Of a stretch of DNA of 64,000 nucleotides, positions 1 through 8,373 are shown one piece after another. The first letter of the stretch is position 1, and the number at the start of each line of letters is the position of its first letter. Under the pieces are notes generated by a model. That model ran no database searches and was not told where the DNA came from. It worked only from the letters and a program-made list of their open reading frames with translations. The stretch comes from Clostridiales bacterium (GTDB lineage: Bacteria; Bacillota; Clostridia; Oscillospirales; Ruminococcaceae): contig JAHZAY010000001.1 of NCBI GenBank assembly GCA_019423685.1, positions 186,001-250,000 on the forward strand. Reading direction: 5' to 3'. Made by a program: the position numbers and the translations under genes.

Positions 1-456
1 GCCCAGGCGCTTGATCCGAAAAAAAAGCATCCGTTCCTGCTGGATGGGCTGCACCAGCACCGCCTTGCAGCCTGCCCGGCGCGCGCCCAGGATGTCGGTG
101 AAGATCTGATCCCCCACCATGCACAGCTGCTCGCAGGGCAGATCCAGCGCCTTTGCACAGCGCAGATACCCCTCTTTGAGCGGCTTTGCCCCATCGGCAA
201 TAAATTCCAGCCCCAGAATCTTTGCAAAGGGCTCGACGCGCGGAGCGTGATTGTTGGAGAGCACAATCATGCGGATTCCCTCCTCGCGGTTGCGCGCAAG
301 CCAATCGGCGACCCCTTTATCCGGGATGGGGTTGTCGTGGGTGGTCAGGGTGTTGTCGATGTCCAAAATCAGTCCCCGCACTCCCCAGCTTTGCAGCAGC
401 TGCGGCGTAATCCGGTAGACCCGGTCAGCCATTGCGGTCGGGTAAAGTTTTTTCAT
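1..456 (-). CDS. yqeG: YqeG-family HAD IIIA phosphatase, 3' end outside window
   Basis: The first 152 codons are present; the gene runs off the left edge. HAD motif I (LDIDNTL) lies near residue 34, motif II (VLSNN) near 67, the lysine loop (AKPLKEGY) near 91 and motif III (VGDQIFTDI) near 114, in the order of the YqeG family of roughly 170 residues, so only about 15-20 residues are missing. The ATG follows GGAGAG at a normal distance. It lies downstream of the rpsU terminator, pointing the same way. HAD IIIA enzymes are Mg-dependent phosphatases; the substrate of YqeG is not established. No export signal is seen, so it is probably cytoplasmic. Confidence 0.88.
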   Translation of the reverse strand, partial: MKKLYPTAMADRVYRITPQLLQSWGVRGLILDIDNTLTTHDNPIPDKGVADWLARNREEGIRMIVLSNNHAPRVEPFAKILGLEFIADGAKPLKEGYLRCAKALDLPCEQLCMVGDQIFTDILGARRAGCKAVLVQPIQQERMLFFRIKRLG

Positions 457-485
457 GCGCTCTCTCCTTTTTTTGTGTTTAGACA

Positions 486-517
486 AGAAAAAGCGAGCCA
501 AAAAACGGCTCGCTTTT
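486..517 (-). terminator. Intrinsic terminator of rpsU
   Basis: An 8-bp stem (AGCGAGCC/GGCTCGCT, 492-499 and 507-514) is followed on the minus strand by a run of T. It lies about 80 bases past the rpsU stop and before yqeG, so it ends the rpsU transcript. Confidence 0.85.
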
Positions 518-592
518 AATCTCATCAACTTTCCATAAGAACGGCATACATCTTCCTGTTATGCCCTCTGCTCTCGAGACCGCCGATACAGC

Positions 593-769
593 TTATCTGT
601 ATTTGCGTTTGCGAGCAGCTTCGGATTTCTTTTTGCGCTTAACGGAAGGCTTTTCATAATGCTCTCTCTTACGAACTTCGTTGAGAACGCCAGCGCGTGC
701 GCACTGTCTCTTAAATCTTCTCAGAGCACTATCCAAAGACTCGTTATCTTTGACGCGAATTTCTGCCAT
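593..769 (-). CDS. rpsU: 30S ribosomal protein S21
   Basis: A 58-residue basic protein beginning MAEIRVKDNESLDSALRRFK and ending in a lysine/arginine tail, the full length of Firmicutes S21. The ATG is preceded by GGAGGG eight bases upstream. S21 is a late-assembling small-subunit protein near the anti-Shine-Dalgarno region of 16S rRNA. The gene is monocistronic here: its own consensus promoter lies about 110 bases upstream and a terminator about 80 bases downstream. The roughly 100-base leader shows no clear structure. Confidence 0.97.
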   Translation of the reverse strand: MAEIRVKDNESLDSALRRFKRQCARAGVLNEVRKREHYEKPSVKRKKKSEAARKRKYR

Positions 770-878
770 ACTTATCCCTCCTTACGCCATTGGGCAGGAG
801 TATTCAAGTGATCTCCACCACAGCGTTTATGGGTTTTTCCGCATCCACTGTAGATGGGAGAAACTTGTAACAAAGAAG

Positions 879-908
879 ATTATACTATATCTGGGGCTTA
901 TATGTCAA
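879..908 (-). promoter_or_regulatory. Vegetative promoter of rpsU
   Basis: On the minus strand TTGACA (903-908) and TATAAT (879-884) are separated by 18 bases. Both boxes match the sigma-A consensus exactly, fitting a highly expressed ribosomal gene. Confidence 0.88.
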
Positions 909-968
909 GCCCTTTTTATATAAAGTTACAAAGAAAGATGTGTTTTTTATCCTACGCACAAGTTTTCT

Positions 969-3374
969 CTACTTGGCGACGATATTGACAAGCTTTCCAG
1001 GTACGACAATCTCCTTGACGATCGTCTTGCCTTCCAGGATGGATGCGACGATGTTGTTGGCCTTAGCCGCAGCGAGCATCTCCTCTTTGGTGGCGTCGGA
1101 AGCGACTTGGATTCTGGCTTTGATCTTGCCGGAAACCTGAACGGCGATCTCGACGGTGGCGTCGACACATTTTGCCTCATCGTACGTCGGCCAGCTCTGC
1201 TGGTTGAGCATGCCGCCAAAGTTCTGTGCTTCCCAGATCTCCTCTGTGATGTGTGGCGCAAATGGGTTGAGCAGGATCAGGAAGGTGGACAGCTCCTTGC
1301 GGGAGACGGTCTTGCGGTCGGCAATGTCGTTGATCAGCGACATCAAGGTGGCGATGGCGGTGTTGTACTTCATCTCCTCGATGTCCTCGCTGACCTTCTT
1401 GATGGCCTTGTGGAAGGCGCTTTCCAGCTCTGGAGAGTACTCCTCGCTGTCGTTGACCATATCTTGCAGCGCCCAGACGCGCTCCAGGAAGCGCTTGCAA
1501 CCCTTGATCGAAGAGGTGGACCACGGCGCACTCTTTTCAAAGTCGCCGATGAACATCTCATACAGGCGCATTGTGTCGGCGCCGTACTCGTTGACGATGT
1601 CGTCCGGGTTGACGACGTTGCCGCGGGATTTGCTCATCTTCTCGCCGTTTTCACCGAGGATCATGCCGTGGCTGGTGCGCTTTGCATACGGTTCCGGTGT
1701 GCTGACTACGCCGATATCGTACAGGAACTTGTGCCAGAAACGGGAGTAGAGCAGGTGCAAAGTGGTGTGCTCCATGCCGCCATTGTACCAGTTGACCGGG
1801 GTCCAGTAGTCCAGCGCCTCTTTGGAAGCCAGGCAGTCATTGTTGTGCGGGTCGCAGTAGCGCAGGTAGTACCAGGAGGAACCAGCCCACTGCGGCATGG
1901 TATCGGTCTCTCTCTTTGCCGGTCCGCCGCAGTGCGGGCAGGTGGTGTTGACCCAATCGGTCATCTTGGCAAGCGGAGACTGGCCGTCATCGGTCTGCTC
2001 GAAGGACTCGCACTCCGGCAGTCTGAGCGGCAGCTCGCTCTCCGGCAGCGGTACCCAACCGCACTTCTCACAGTACACCATCGGGATCGGTTCGCCCCAG
2101 TAACGCTGACGGGAGAATACCCAGTCGCGCAGCTTATAGTTTACCTTCGGATGGCCTTTGCCGTTCTGCTCAAGCCACTCGATGATCTTCTTCTTTGCCT
2201 CCTCGACCGACAGGCCGTTGAGGATGCCGGAATTGACCATGATGCCGGTTGCGCAATCGGTGAACGCTTCCTTCTGGACATCACCGCCCTTGACGACCTC
2301 GATGATCGGCAGATCGAACTTCTTTGCAAACTCCCAGTCGCGGGTATCGTGGGCCGGTACTGCCATGATCGCGCCGGTGCCGTAGGACATCAGGACATAG
2401 TCGGAGACGAAGATCGGAATCTTTTCGTTGTTGACCGGATTGATGCCCTCGACGCCCTCGATGCGCACGCCGGTCTTTTCTTTAGCCATCTCGGTACGCT
2501 CGAAGTCGGACTTCTTGGCCGACTCATCCTGGTAAGCCTTGATTGCGTCCATATTCTGGATGCGGTCCGCCCACTTCTCCAGGTACGGGTGCTCCGGAGA
2601 GATGACCATATAGGTCGCGCCATAGAGGGTATCCGGGCGGGTGGTATAGATGAGCAGCTTGTCGCCGGCGGTGGTATCAAACTCTACCTCTGCGCCGGTG
2701 GAGCGGCCAATCCAGTTGCGCTGGGAAGTCTTGACGCGCTCGATGTAGTCCACCTTGTCCAGGTCGTCGAGCAATCTCTGGGCATAGGCGGTGATCTTGA
2801 GCATCCACTGGCTCTTTACCTTGTGGACGACCTGTCCGCCGCAGCGCTCGCAGACGCCGTTGACCACCTCTTCATTTGCCAGTACAACCTTACAGGAGGT
2901 GCACCAGTTGACCGACATTTCCTTTTTATAGGCCAGGCCATGTTTGTACATCTGCAGGAAGATCCACTGGGTCCACTTGTAGTAGTCCGGGTCGGTGGTG
3001 TTGATCTCGCGATCCCAGTCGAAGGAGAGGCCCAAGGATTTGAGCTGCTGTTTAAAGCGGGCAACATTTTTCTTGGTGACAATCTCCGGGTGGATGTGGT
3101 TTTTGATGGCATAGTTTTCGGTCGGCAGGCCGAAGGCATCCCATCCCATCGGGTACAGGACGTTGTAGCCCTGCAAGCGGCGCTTTCTGGCGACGATATC
3201 CAGCGCGGTATAGGAGCGCGGATGGCCGACGTGCAGTCCCTGGCCGGACGGGTAAGGAAACTCGACCAGCGCGTAATATTTTGGTTTGCTGTAGTCATTT
3301 GTGGCGGCAAAGGTGTGGTTTTCGTCCCACTTTTTCTGCCACTTGGCTTCGATTTGTTTAAAATCGTACTTCAA
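969..3374 (-). CDS. leuS: Leucyl-tRNA synthetase
   Basis: A class Ia synthetase of about 801 residues, the normal bacterial length, charging tRNA-Leu in the cytoplasm. The HIGH-type motif appears as HVGH near residue 50 and KMSKS as EKMSKSRGN in the C-terminal third; the CP1 editing domain (TTRPDTLYGATYM) and two CxxC zinc-type pairs are visible. An upstream ATG exists at 3389, but GGAGGA at 3382-3387 lies inside that extension and is 7 bases before a TTG at 3374; I take TTG as the start, giving MKYDFKQIEAKW, which matches the usual N terminus. Last gene of the long minus-strand run; no terminator is evident. No T-box leader is present. Confidence 0.95.
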   Translation of the reverse strand: MKYDFKQIEAKWQKKWDENHTFAATNDYSKPKYYALVEFPYPSGQGLHVGHPRSYTALDIVARKRRLQGYNVLYPMGWDAFGLPTENYAIKNHIHPEIVTKKNVARFKQQLKSLGLSFDWDREINTTDPDYYKWTQWIFLQMYKHGLAYKKEMSVNWCTSCKVVLANEEVVNGVCERCGGQVVHKVKSQWMLKITAYAQRLLDDLDKVDYIERVKTSQRNWIGRSTGAEVEFDTTAGDKLLIYTTRPDTLYGATYMVISPEHPYLEKWADRIQNMDAIKAYQDESAKKSDFERTEMAKEKTGVRIEGVEGINPVNNEKIPIFVSDYVLMSYGTGAIMAVPAHDTRDWEFAKKFDLPIIEVVKGGDVQKEAFTDCATGIMVNSGILNGLSVEEAKKKIIEWLEQNGKGHPKVNYKLRDWVFSRQRYWGEPIPMVYCEKCGWVPLPESELPLRLPECESFEQTDDGQSPLAKMTDWVNTTCPHCGGPAKRETDTMPQWAGSSWYYLRYCDPHNNDCLASKEALDYWTPVNWYNGGMEHTTLHLLYSRFWHKFLYDIGVVSTPEPYAKRTSHGMILGENGEKMSKSRGNVVNPDDIVNEYGADTMRLYEMFIGDFEKSAPWSTSSIKGCKRFLERVWALQDMVNDSEEYSPELESAFHKAIKKVSEDIEEMKYNTAIATLMSLINDIADRKTVSRKELSTFLILLNPFAPHITEEIWEAQNFGGMLNQQSWPTYDEAKCVDATVEIAVQVSGKIKARIQVASDATKEEMLAAAKANNIVASILEGKTIVKEIVVPGKLVNIVAK

Positions 3375-3457
3375 GTGCTCTTCCTCCATTCCTTGATAAA
3401 CACACTATGTCCGGCCTTTGCACTGAGGGGCCGGGCCGCGTTTTTCACAAAATCAAC

Positions 3458-3817
3458 CTAATCCCGGGTCAAAAGGTCGCTGATGTCCACCATTGGGGCA
3501 TCGCTCCACAGCCGCTCCAGATTGTAAAAGGTTCTGGCCTCATCCAAAAAGATGTGCGCCATCACGTTGTAGTAATCCATCAGAATCCACTGTGCGCTCT
3601 GGCGGCCCTCCACCCGATTGGGCTCGATGCCCTGTTCGGACAGCTTGTCCTCAATCTCATCGGCGATGGCTTTGACCTGGGTGGTGCTGCCCGCCGACGA
3701 AACGACAAAATAATCGCCCAGACTGGAGAGATCGTGGATGTCGATCAGGCGGATATCCTTTGCCTTCATCTTGTCCATCACCTTTACGATCTCTTTTGCC
3801 TGTTCTAAAGATGTCAT
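3458..3817 (-). CDS. rsfS: Ribosome silencing factor RsfS
   Basis: A 119-residue RsfS/Iojap protein: DIHDLSSLGDYFVVSSAGS followed by the QAQWILMDY-type stretch (SAQWILMDYYNVMAHIFL). RsfS binds L14 of the free 50S subunit and blocks joining with 30S when nutrients are scarce. The reading frame opens 13 codons earlier at 3856, but GGGGAG lies about 7 bases before the ATG at 3817, which gives the usual MTSLEQAKE start. The order nadD, yqeK, LCP, rsfS, leuS is common in Clostridia. A GC-rich 6-bp hairpin (CCGGCC/GGCCGG) separates it from leuS. Confidence 0.93.
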   Translation of the reverse strand: MTSLEQAKEIVKVMDKMKAKDIRLIDIHDLSSLGDYFVVSSAGSTTQVKAIADEIEDKLSEQGIEPNRVEGRQSAQWILMDYYNVMAHIFLDEARTFYNLERLWSDAPMVDISDLLTRD

Positions 3818-3842
3818 TATATTCTCCCCTTTTTTACGGTTT

Positions 3843-5267
3843 TCAGGAGTTTCCACCCAAGCGGCTGGGCGGATTGTTCTGCTGATCCTCCTGCTGCTGC
3901 GCCTGTTCTTCCTGTTGTTGCAGCAGCGCCTCCTGTTCGGCCTTTTCGCGGTTGGATTTCGAGAGGATTACTTTATTGCCCTCTTCTTCCTCCTGTACCG
4001 TGCTGGCCTGTTCGGACCGCTGTTCGCTCTGCTGCTCCTGCTGTTCGGCCTGCTGATAGATGTAGACGATGTTTCCATCCTCGTCGTAATCATAGATCGG
4101 ATTGCCGTTTTCGTCGAGGCGATAGAGCGGGTTGCCGTTCTCATCATACTGATACTGCGGCGTCCATTCACTCTGGCTCTCGGTGGTGCTGCCTTCGGTG
4201 CCGCTGTTTTGTGTATTGGAACTGTTGTTGTAGTTGTTGTTATAACTGTTATTATAGCTATTGTTGTAGCTATTGGAGCTGCCCGAGCTGCCCGATCCCG
4301 CTACCTGGACATTCTCCTCGGTGAACTGCTTATCCTGGGTGGCAAAGCTGTCGTTGAGGATCTCGATCAAGCCTTCCTTGTCCACTCCGTACACCGCATA
4401 AGAATAGTACATGGTGCCGGTACCTGGAACTACATGCATCTGGATGTTGTCGGTGTCCAGTTCAAACAGGGCACTTGCCACCGAGAGCATCTTGTCCAGC
4501 GGCATATCGGTTTCGATATCCCCATAGTGCTGGACGACCAGCGGGATGCACTTGAGGCGTCCGAGCTCATGGACGCGGTCGATGCAGGCGAAGATGAACT
4601 GAGTCTGCGCGTCGATGCGTCCCAGGTCGCCGTTGGCATAGCCTGCGCGATAGCGGATGATCCACTCAGCCTGCTCGCCGGTGAGGGTCTGCTCGCCGGG
4701 GTAGAGCGTCTTGCCCGGCAGGTAGTTGATCTCCTGCTGGATATCCATGGTGACGCCGCCCATATCGTCGACGATGTCGCGCACGCTGGCAAGGTCGATG
4801 GTGGCATAGTAGTCGATATCGAGGTTCCAATTGTCCTTTAGGTAATCTTCCAGCGTCTGGATGCCGGTCTTGCCGTCCTCGGGGTGGCCGTAGATGGCGT
4901 TGATCTTGCCGGTTGGGAATTCCGATCCGACGAAGGTGTCGCGCGGGATGCGCAGAATGTTGACCTCACCGGTCTTGGTGTTAAACTGCGCATACATGAT
5001 GACGTCGGTCAATTCCTGGGTGTTGTCCACACCGCAGCAGAGCACCGAGATGGTGTCCTCCTCCAGCGGCTTGATGTCGTCCTCCGAGACATTCTCGGCG
5101 TCGACGGAACCGTCTGTTCCCTGCTGATCCGACAATGTGACTTTTTTGCCGCTGGCGCCTCTGGCGTAACCTGCCAAATAAGAAACACAGATGCAGGCGA
5201 TCAGACAGATGGCTGCAACCACTGCTGCGGCGATTTTTTTCTGCAAACTCAAAGTTTCTGCCCCCAA
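3843..5267 (-). CDS. LytR-CpsA-Psr (LCP) family protein with repeat-rich C terminus
   Basis: A 474-residue membrane-anchored protein: one transmembrane segment (about residues 11-32), then an LCP domain (about 75-300) with the conserved VDN, RIPRDTFV and IRYRAGYANGDLGR-type motifs. LCP enzymes transfer polyprenyl-linked glycopolymers to peptidoglycan outside the membrane. The last third is unusual: an N/S/Y-rich stretch (about 320-350), three 11-residue repeats built on YDENGNPLY (about 371-400), then Q/E-rich sequence. The start is a TTG six bases after yqeK; a second TTG a few codons later, 7 bases after GGGGG, is an alternative. It sits in the nadD-yqeK-rsfS-leuS run, a frequent place for LCP genes. 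Confidence 0.87.
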   Translation of the reverse strand: MGAETLSLQKKIAAAVVAAICLIACICVSYLAGYARGASGKKVTLSDQQGTDGSVDAENVSEDDIKPLEEDTISVLCCGVDNTQELTDVIMYAQFNTKTGEVNILRIPRDTFVGSEFPTGKINAIYGHPEDGKTGIQTLEDYLKDNWNLDIDYYATIDLASVRDIVDDMGGVTMDIQQEINYLPGKTLYPGEQTLTGEQAEWIIRYRAGYANGDLGRIDAQTQFIFACIDRVHELGRLKCIPLVVQHYGDIETDMPLDKMLSVASALFELDTDNIQMHVVPGTGTMYYSYAVYGVDKEGLIEILNDSFATQDKQFTEENVQVAGSGSSGSSNSYNNSYNNSYNNNYNNSSNTQNSGTEGSTTESQSEWTPQYQYDENGNPLYRLDENGNPIYDYDEDGNIVYIYQQAEQQEQQSEQRSEQASTVQEEEEGNKVILSKSNREKAEQEALLQQQEEQAQQQEDQQNNPPSRLGGNS

Positions 5268-5273
5268 ACATTG

Positions 5274-5876
5274 TTAAGCTTTCGGTTTGTTGCCCTTTTC
5301 TAAAGAATCCTCCAGGTACTCGTTGTAGGCCGCACAGGTATCCGTACAGATGGGAAGCCTGCGCTGTACCTGCGTCTCAACCGCATAAATCAGCGCCTCC
5401 CGCATGCCCTCACGCAGCGAGCGCGCCGCTATCTGGCGCATCCGATCCACATCCGGGTAATCCCGTTCCTTGCTGGTCAAATCCGCCAGGTAGATGATCT
5501 GCTCCAAGCGACTCATCCCCGCCCGCGCAATGGTGTGATAGCGCACGGCGTTGACGATGTCCTGATCCTCAATCCCCAAAACCTGCTGGATATACTCCGC
5601 AGCGGCCAATCCATGCCAGACCGGCGGCTGTTTGAGCAGGTTATCGTCCCAAATTATAGCAGACTTTTGCATCCATTGCAACTGTTCTTGCTGGGTCATA
5701 TTTTTGCAGATATCGTGCAGAATGCCCGCAACATAGGCCTTTTCCTCATCCTCACCAAACCGCTCTGCCAAAAAGACGGCCTGCTGCGCCACATTCAGCG
5801 AATGTTCGAAGCGCTTTGGCTTGAGCAACGGGCGGATTATCTCCACATACTTTTCATTTTCTGCTTTCATCTTCAT
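5274..5876 (-). CDS. yqeK: HD-domain Ap4A hydrolase YqeK
   Basis: A 200-residue HD-superfamily protein: histidine at FEHSLNV, HD at GILHDICKN, and a later HTIARAGMS histidine, as in YqeK. YqeK enzymes cleave diadenosine tetraphosphate symmetrically to ADP. The start overlaps the end of nadD by 23 bases, implying translational coupling. Cytoplasmic. Confidence 0.93.
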   Translation of the reverse strand: MKMKAENEKYVEIIRPLLKPKRFEHSLNVAQQAVFLAERFGEDEEKAYVAGILHDICKNMTQQEQLQWMQKSAIIWDDNLLKQPPVWHGLAAAEYIQQVLGIEDQDIVNAVRYHTIARAGMSRLEQIIYLADLTSKERDYPDVDRMRQIAARSLREGMREALIYAVETQVQRRLPICTDTCAAYNEYLEDSLEKGNKPKA

Positions 5877-6483
5877 CCTGTCCTCTATATAAGTTTTTCT
5901 GCAAAATAAACCGATATACCTTTTCCGGCAGCAGTCCGCTGCAATCTTTTCCCTCTTTCAGGGCCGTGCGGATCGCGGTGGAGGAGATCTCCGCTACCGG
6001 GAAATCGTAGACCATCGTCCTGCCATACTGGTTGAGAAAGTTGGCATAGTCGCGCAGGCGCACAAGGTCGCCCTGTGTGCGGGCTGCGGTGCACAGCGTC
6101 ACCTGGGAGAGAATCTCCTGCCACTGCCGCCACCGATCAAAGCTCAAGAACATATCGCTGCCCACCAAAAGGTAAAACTGTGCCATGGGATAAAGCTGGC
6201 GCAGCGCAAGCACCGTATCGACGGTGAAGCTTTTGCCGGGGCGGCGCAGCTCCATATCGCTGACCTGAACCTGCGGCATATCCGCAAAGGCCAGGCGACA
6301 CATCTGCAGGCGCAGCTGTTCGCCGGCAAGCTCGGGCGCCAACTTGTGCGGCGGGGTCTTTGCCGGGATGACCAGAAGGTTGTGCAGCCCCAAGGCATTG
6401 ATGTAGTGCTGTGCCAGCAGGACATGGCCGTTGTGGACCGGGTTAAACGTCCCGCCAAAGATGCCGATCTGTTGCTGTTCCAT
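5854..6483 (-). CDS. nadD: Nicotinate-nucleotide adenylyltransferase
   Basis: A 209-residue nucleotidyltransferase. The N terminus carries GGTFNPVHNGH, the T/HxGH adenylyltransferase signature, and the C-terminal part carries ISSTAIR, the second nucleotide-binding motif. NadD makes deamido-NAD from nicotinate mononucleotide and ATP in NAD synthesis. Usual length. The gene overlaps yqeK downstream and follows yhbY by 33 bases. Confidence 0.95.
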   Translation of the reverse strand: MEQQQIGIFGGTFNPVHNGHVLLAQHYINALGLHNLLVIPAKTPPHKLAPELAGEQLRLQMCRLAFADMPQVQVSDMELRRPGKSFTVDTVLALRQLYPMAQFYLLVGSDMFLSFDRWRQWQEILSQVTLCTAARTQGDLVRLRDYANFLNQYGRTMVYDFPVAEISSTAIRTALKEGKDCSGLLPEKVYRFILQKNLYRGQDEDESRK

Positions 6484-6516
6484 CGTGTTGTTTCCCCGCC
6501 CTTTCCTCCTGCACTT

Positions 6517-6804
6517 CTACAGGATAATTTTCGGTTCCTTTTCGTTCTTGCGGTAAAGCACGAACCGCGTGCCGATCACCTGCACCACCTCAGAGCCGGT
6601 CTGCTCGGCCAGTGCATGGGCAATCTCCCGCGGGAAGCCCGGCGCCGTCTCCAAAACGCGCATCTTGATGAGCTCCCGTGCCCGCAGCGCATCGTCCACC
6701 TGTTTGACCAGCTGCTCTCCGATGCCGCCCTTTCCCACCTGAAGGATGGTCTCGAGTGGGTTTGCCAGTGTTCTCAGCTTCGCTCTCTGCTTACTTGTCA
6801 GCAT
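6517..6804 (-). CDS. yhbY: YhbY/CRM-domain RNA-binding protein
   Basis: A 95-residue protein filled by one CRS1-YhbY domain: MLTSKQRAKLRTLAN at the start, the GKGGI loop that matches the GxxG RNA-binding loop, and IGTRFVLYR near the end. YhbY family members associate with pre-50S particles and help ribosome assembly. It lies between rdgB and nadD, its common place in Firmicutes. Confidence 0.93.
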   Translation of the reverse strand: MLTSKQRAKLRTLANPLETILQVGKGGIGEQLVKQVDDALRARELIKMRVLETAPGFPREIAHALAEQTGSEVVQVIGTRFVLYRKNEKEPKIIL

Positions 6805-6832
6805 ATTGTCGTTCCTTTCCTCTGTAAATCTA

Positions 6833-7423
6833 CTATTTGTCCTGTCTTTTCTTTAATTCGGCGTACAGCTTTTCCAGCGCCTTTCCGCGGTGGCTGATGG
6901 CGTCCTTCTCCTTGGCGCTCATCTGTCCAAAGCTTTGTTCCCCGACATAGAACACCGGGTCGTAGCCAAAGCCCCCTTCTCCCGCCGGAGAAAAGCCGAT
7001 CCAGCCCTCACATTTTCCCTCGCAGTCGAGGATTTCCTCCTTGGAGAGCACACAGGTGATGTGTGCGACAAACTGTGCGGTCCGTTTTTCCCTGGGCACA
7101 TCCCGCAGTTCCTCCAAGATCCGGCGATTTTTTTCGGTATAGGGGGTATCCTCCCCATACCAGCGAGCCGAGAGGACACCCGGTTTGCCCCCGAGGGCGT
7201 CGATGCACAGCCCCGAATCGTCCGCCACCGTTGCAAGGCCGGTAGCCTCATACACCGCCATCGCCTTTAGGCGGGCATTTTCCGCAAAGGTGGAGCCATT
7301 TTCCTCCACATGCAGGTTGGCGCCCGCTTCCCTTTGCGGGATGACCTCGATGCCGAGCGGCTCGAGGATGCGTGCAAACTCCTTTACCTTGCCGGGATTA
7401 TTGGTTGCCAGCACCAGTTTCAT
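6833..7423 (-). CDS. rdgB: XTP/dITP diphosphatase (RdgB/HAM1)
   Basis: A 196-residue HAM1-family pyrophosphatase that removes non-canonical purine nucleoside triphosphates. Visible motifs are LATNNPGKVKEF at the N terminus, ADDSGLCIDAL for metal and substrate binding, FGYDPVF, and SHRGKAL at the C terminus, all in family order. Its ATG overlaps the ftsY stop by 4 bases, so the two are translationally coupled. Confidence 0.95.
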   Translation of the reverse strand: MKLVLATNNPGKVKEFARILEPLGIEVIPQREAGANLHVEENGSTFAENARLKAMAVYEATGLATVADDSGLCIDALGGKPGVLSARWYGEDTPYTEKNRRILEELRDVPREKRTAQFVAHITCVLSKEEILDCEGKCEGWIGFSPAGEGGFGYDPVFYVGEQSFGQMSAKEKDAISHRGKALEKLYAELKKRQDK

Positions 7424-8355
7424 TGCGCATCCTCCTCCCCGGCTGTGCGGTCATCGAACAGCGCGTCGACAAACTCCCTGGAATTAAACGGGCGCAGGTC
7501 GTCGATCTGTTCACCGACACCGATATATTTGATCGGGATGTCCAGCTCCTCCTTGATTCCGATGACCACGCCTCCGCGGGCGGTGCCGTCGAGCTTGGTG
7601 AGGATGATGCCGGTCAATCCCGCCGCCTCACGGAAAAGTTTTGCCTGGTTGAGCGCGTTCTGTCCAGTGGTGGCGTCCAGCACCAGCAGCACCTCCTTTG
7701 CGCAGCCCGGCGCTTCCCGGTCGATGACCCGGGCGATCTTGGAAAGCTCGTCCATCAGGTTCTTTTTGTTGTGCAGGCGGCCCGCCGTATCGCAGATGAC
7801 CACGTCGCAGTTTCTGGCTTTGCCGGCATTGATGGCGTCAAAGACCACCGCTGCCGGGTCAGAGCCCTCGGTGTGTTTGACCAGATCCACCCCGGCCCTA
7901 TCCGCCCAGATCTGCAGCTGGTCGATGGCTGCTGCGCGGAAGGTATCCGCCGCCGCAAGCAGCACCTTTTTGCCGTCCTGGCGCAGGTTATTTGCCAGCT
8001 TTCCGATGGTGGTTGTCTTGCCCACGCCGTTGACCCCGATGACCAAAATGACGCTGGGTGTGGTGGAGAGGTTGAGCGCCTCGTCCCCCGAAAGCATCTG
8101 GGCGATGATCTCCTTGAGCGCGCCCTTGACGGCGGCCGGATCGCTGATGCCCTCTTCCTTGACCTTTTTGCGCAGCTTTTCGCAGATGCGCGCCGAGGTC
8201 ACCGCACCCACATCGGCCATGATGAGGTTTTCCTCCAACTCGTCAAAAAAATCTTCGTCGATTTTGGTAAAGGAGTTGATCAGCGCATCCACCTTGCCCA
8301 TCATCGAGTCCCTTGTCTTCTTTAAGCCCTGTGCAATCTTATTGAATAATCCCAT
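7420..8355 (-). CDS. ftsY: Signal recognition particle receptor FtsY
   Basis: A 311-residue SRP-type GTPase. The N domain (about 1-90) is followed by G1 (GVNGVGKT, 107-114), the DTAGR G3 motif and TKLDGTARGG (G4). There is no long acidic A domain, as is normal in Firmicutes. FtsY receives ribosome-nascent-chain-SRP complexes at the membrane and hands them to SecYEG. AGAGGAGG lies before the ATG. It follows smc directly, the classic smc-ftsY pair, and overlaps rdgB. Confidence 0.97.
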   Translation of the reverse strand: MGLFNKIAQGLKKTRDSMMGKVDALINSFTKIDEDFFDELEENLIMADVGAVTSARICEKLRKKVKEEGISDPAAVKGALKEIIAQMLSGDEALNLSTTPSVILVIGVNGVGKTTTIGKLANNLRQDGKKVLLAAADTFRAAAIDQLQIWADRAGVDLVKHTEGSDPAAVVFDAINAGKARNCDVVICDTAGRLHNKKNLMDELSKIARVIDREAPGCAKEVLLVLDATTGQNALNQAKLFREAAGLTGIILTKLDGTARGGVVIGIKEELDIPIKYIGVGEQIDDLRPFNSREFVDALFDDRTAGEEDAQ

Positions 8356-8373
8356 ATTGTAACCTCCTCTGTG

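Noticed and set aside
3375..3457. T-box riboswitch before leuS
   Set aside because: The gap to rsfS is too short and lacks the T-box sequence; only a 6-bp GC hairpin is present.
1107..3461. 784-codon open frame opposite leuS
   Set aside because: Antisense shadow of a GC-biased gene; leuS is certain and the plus-strand product has no recognisable motif.
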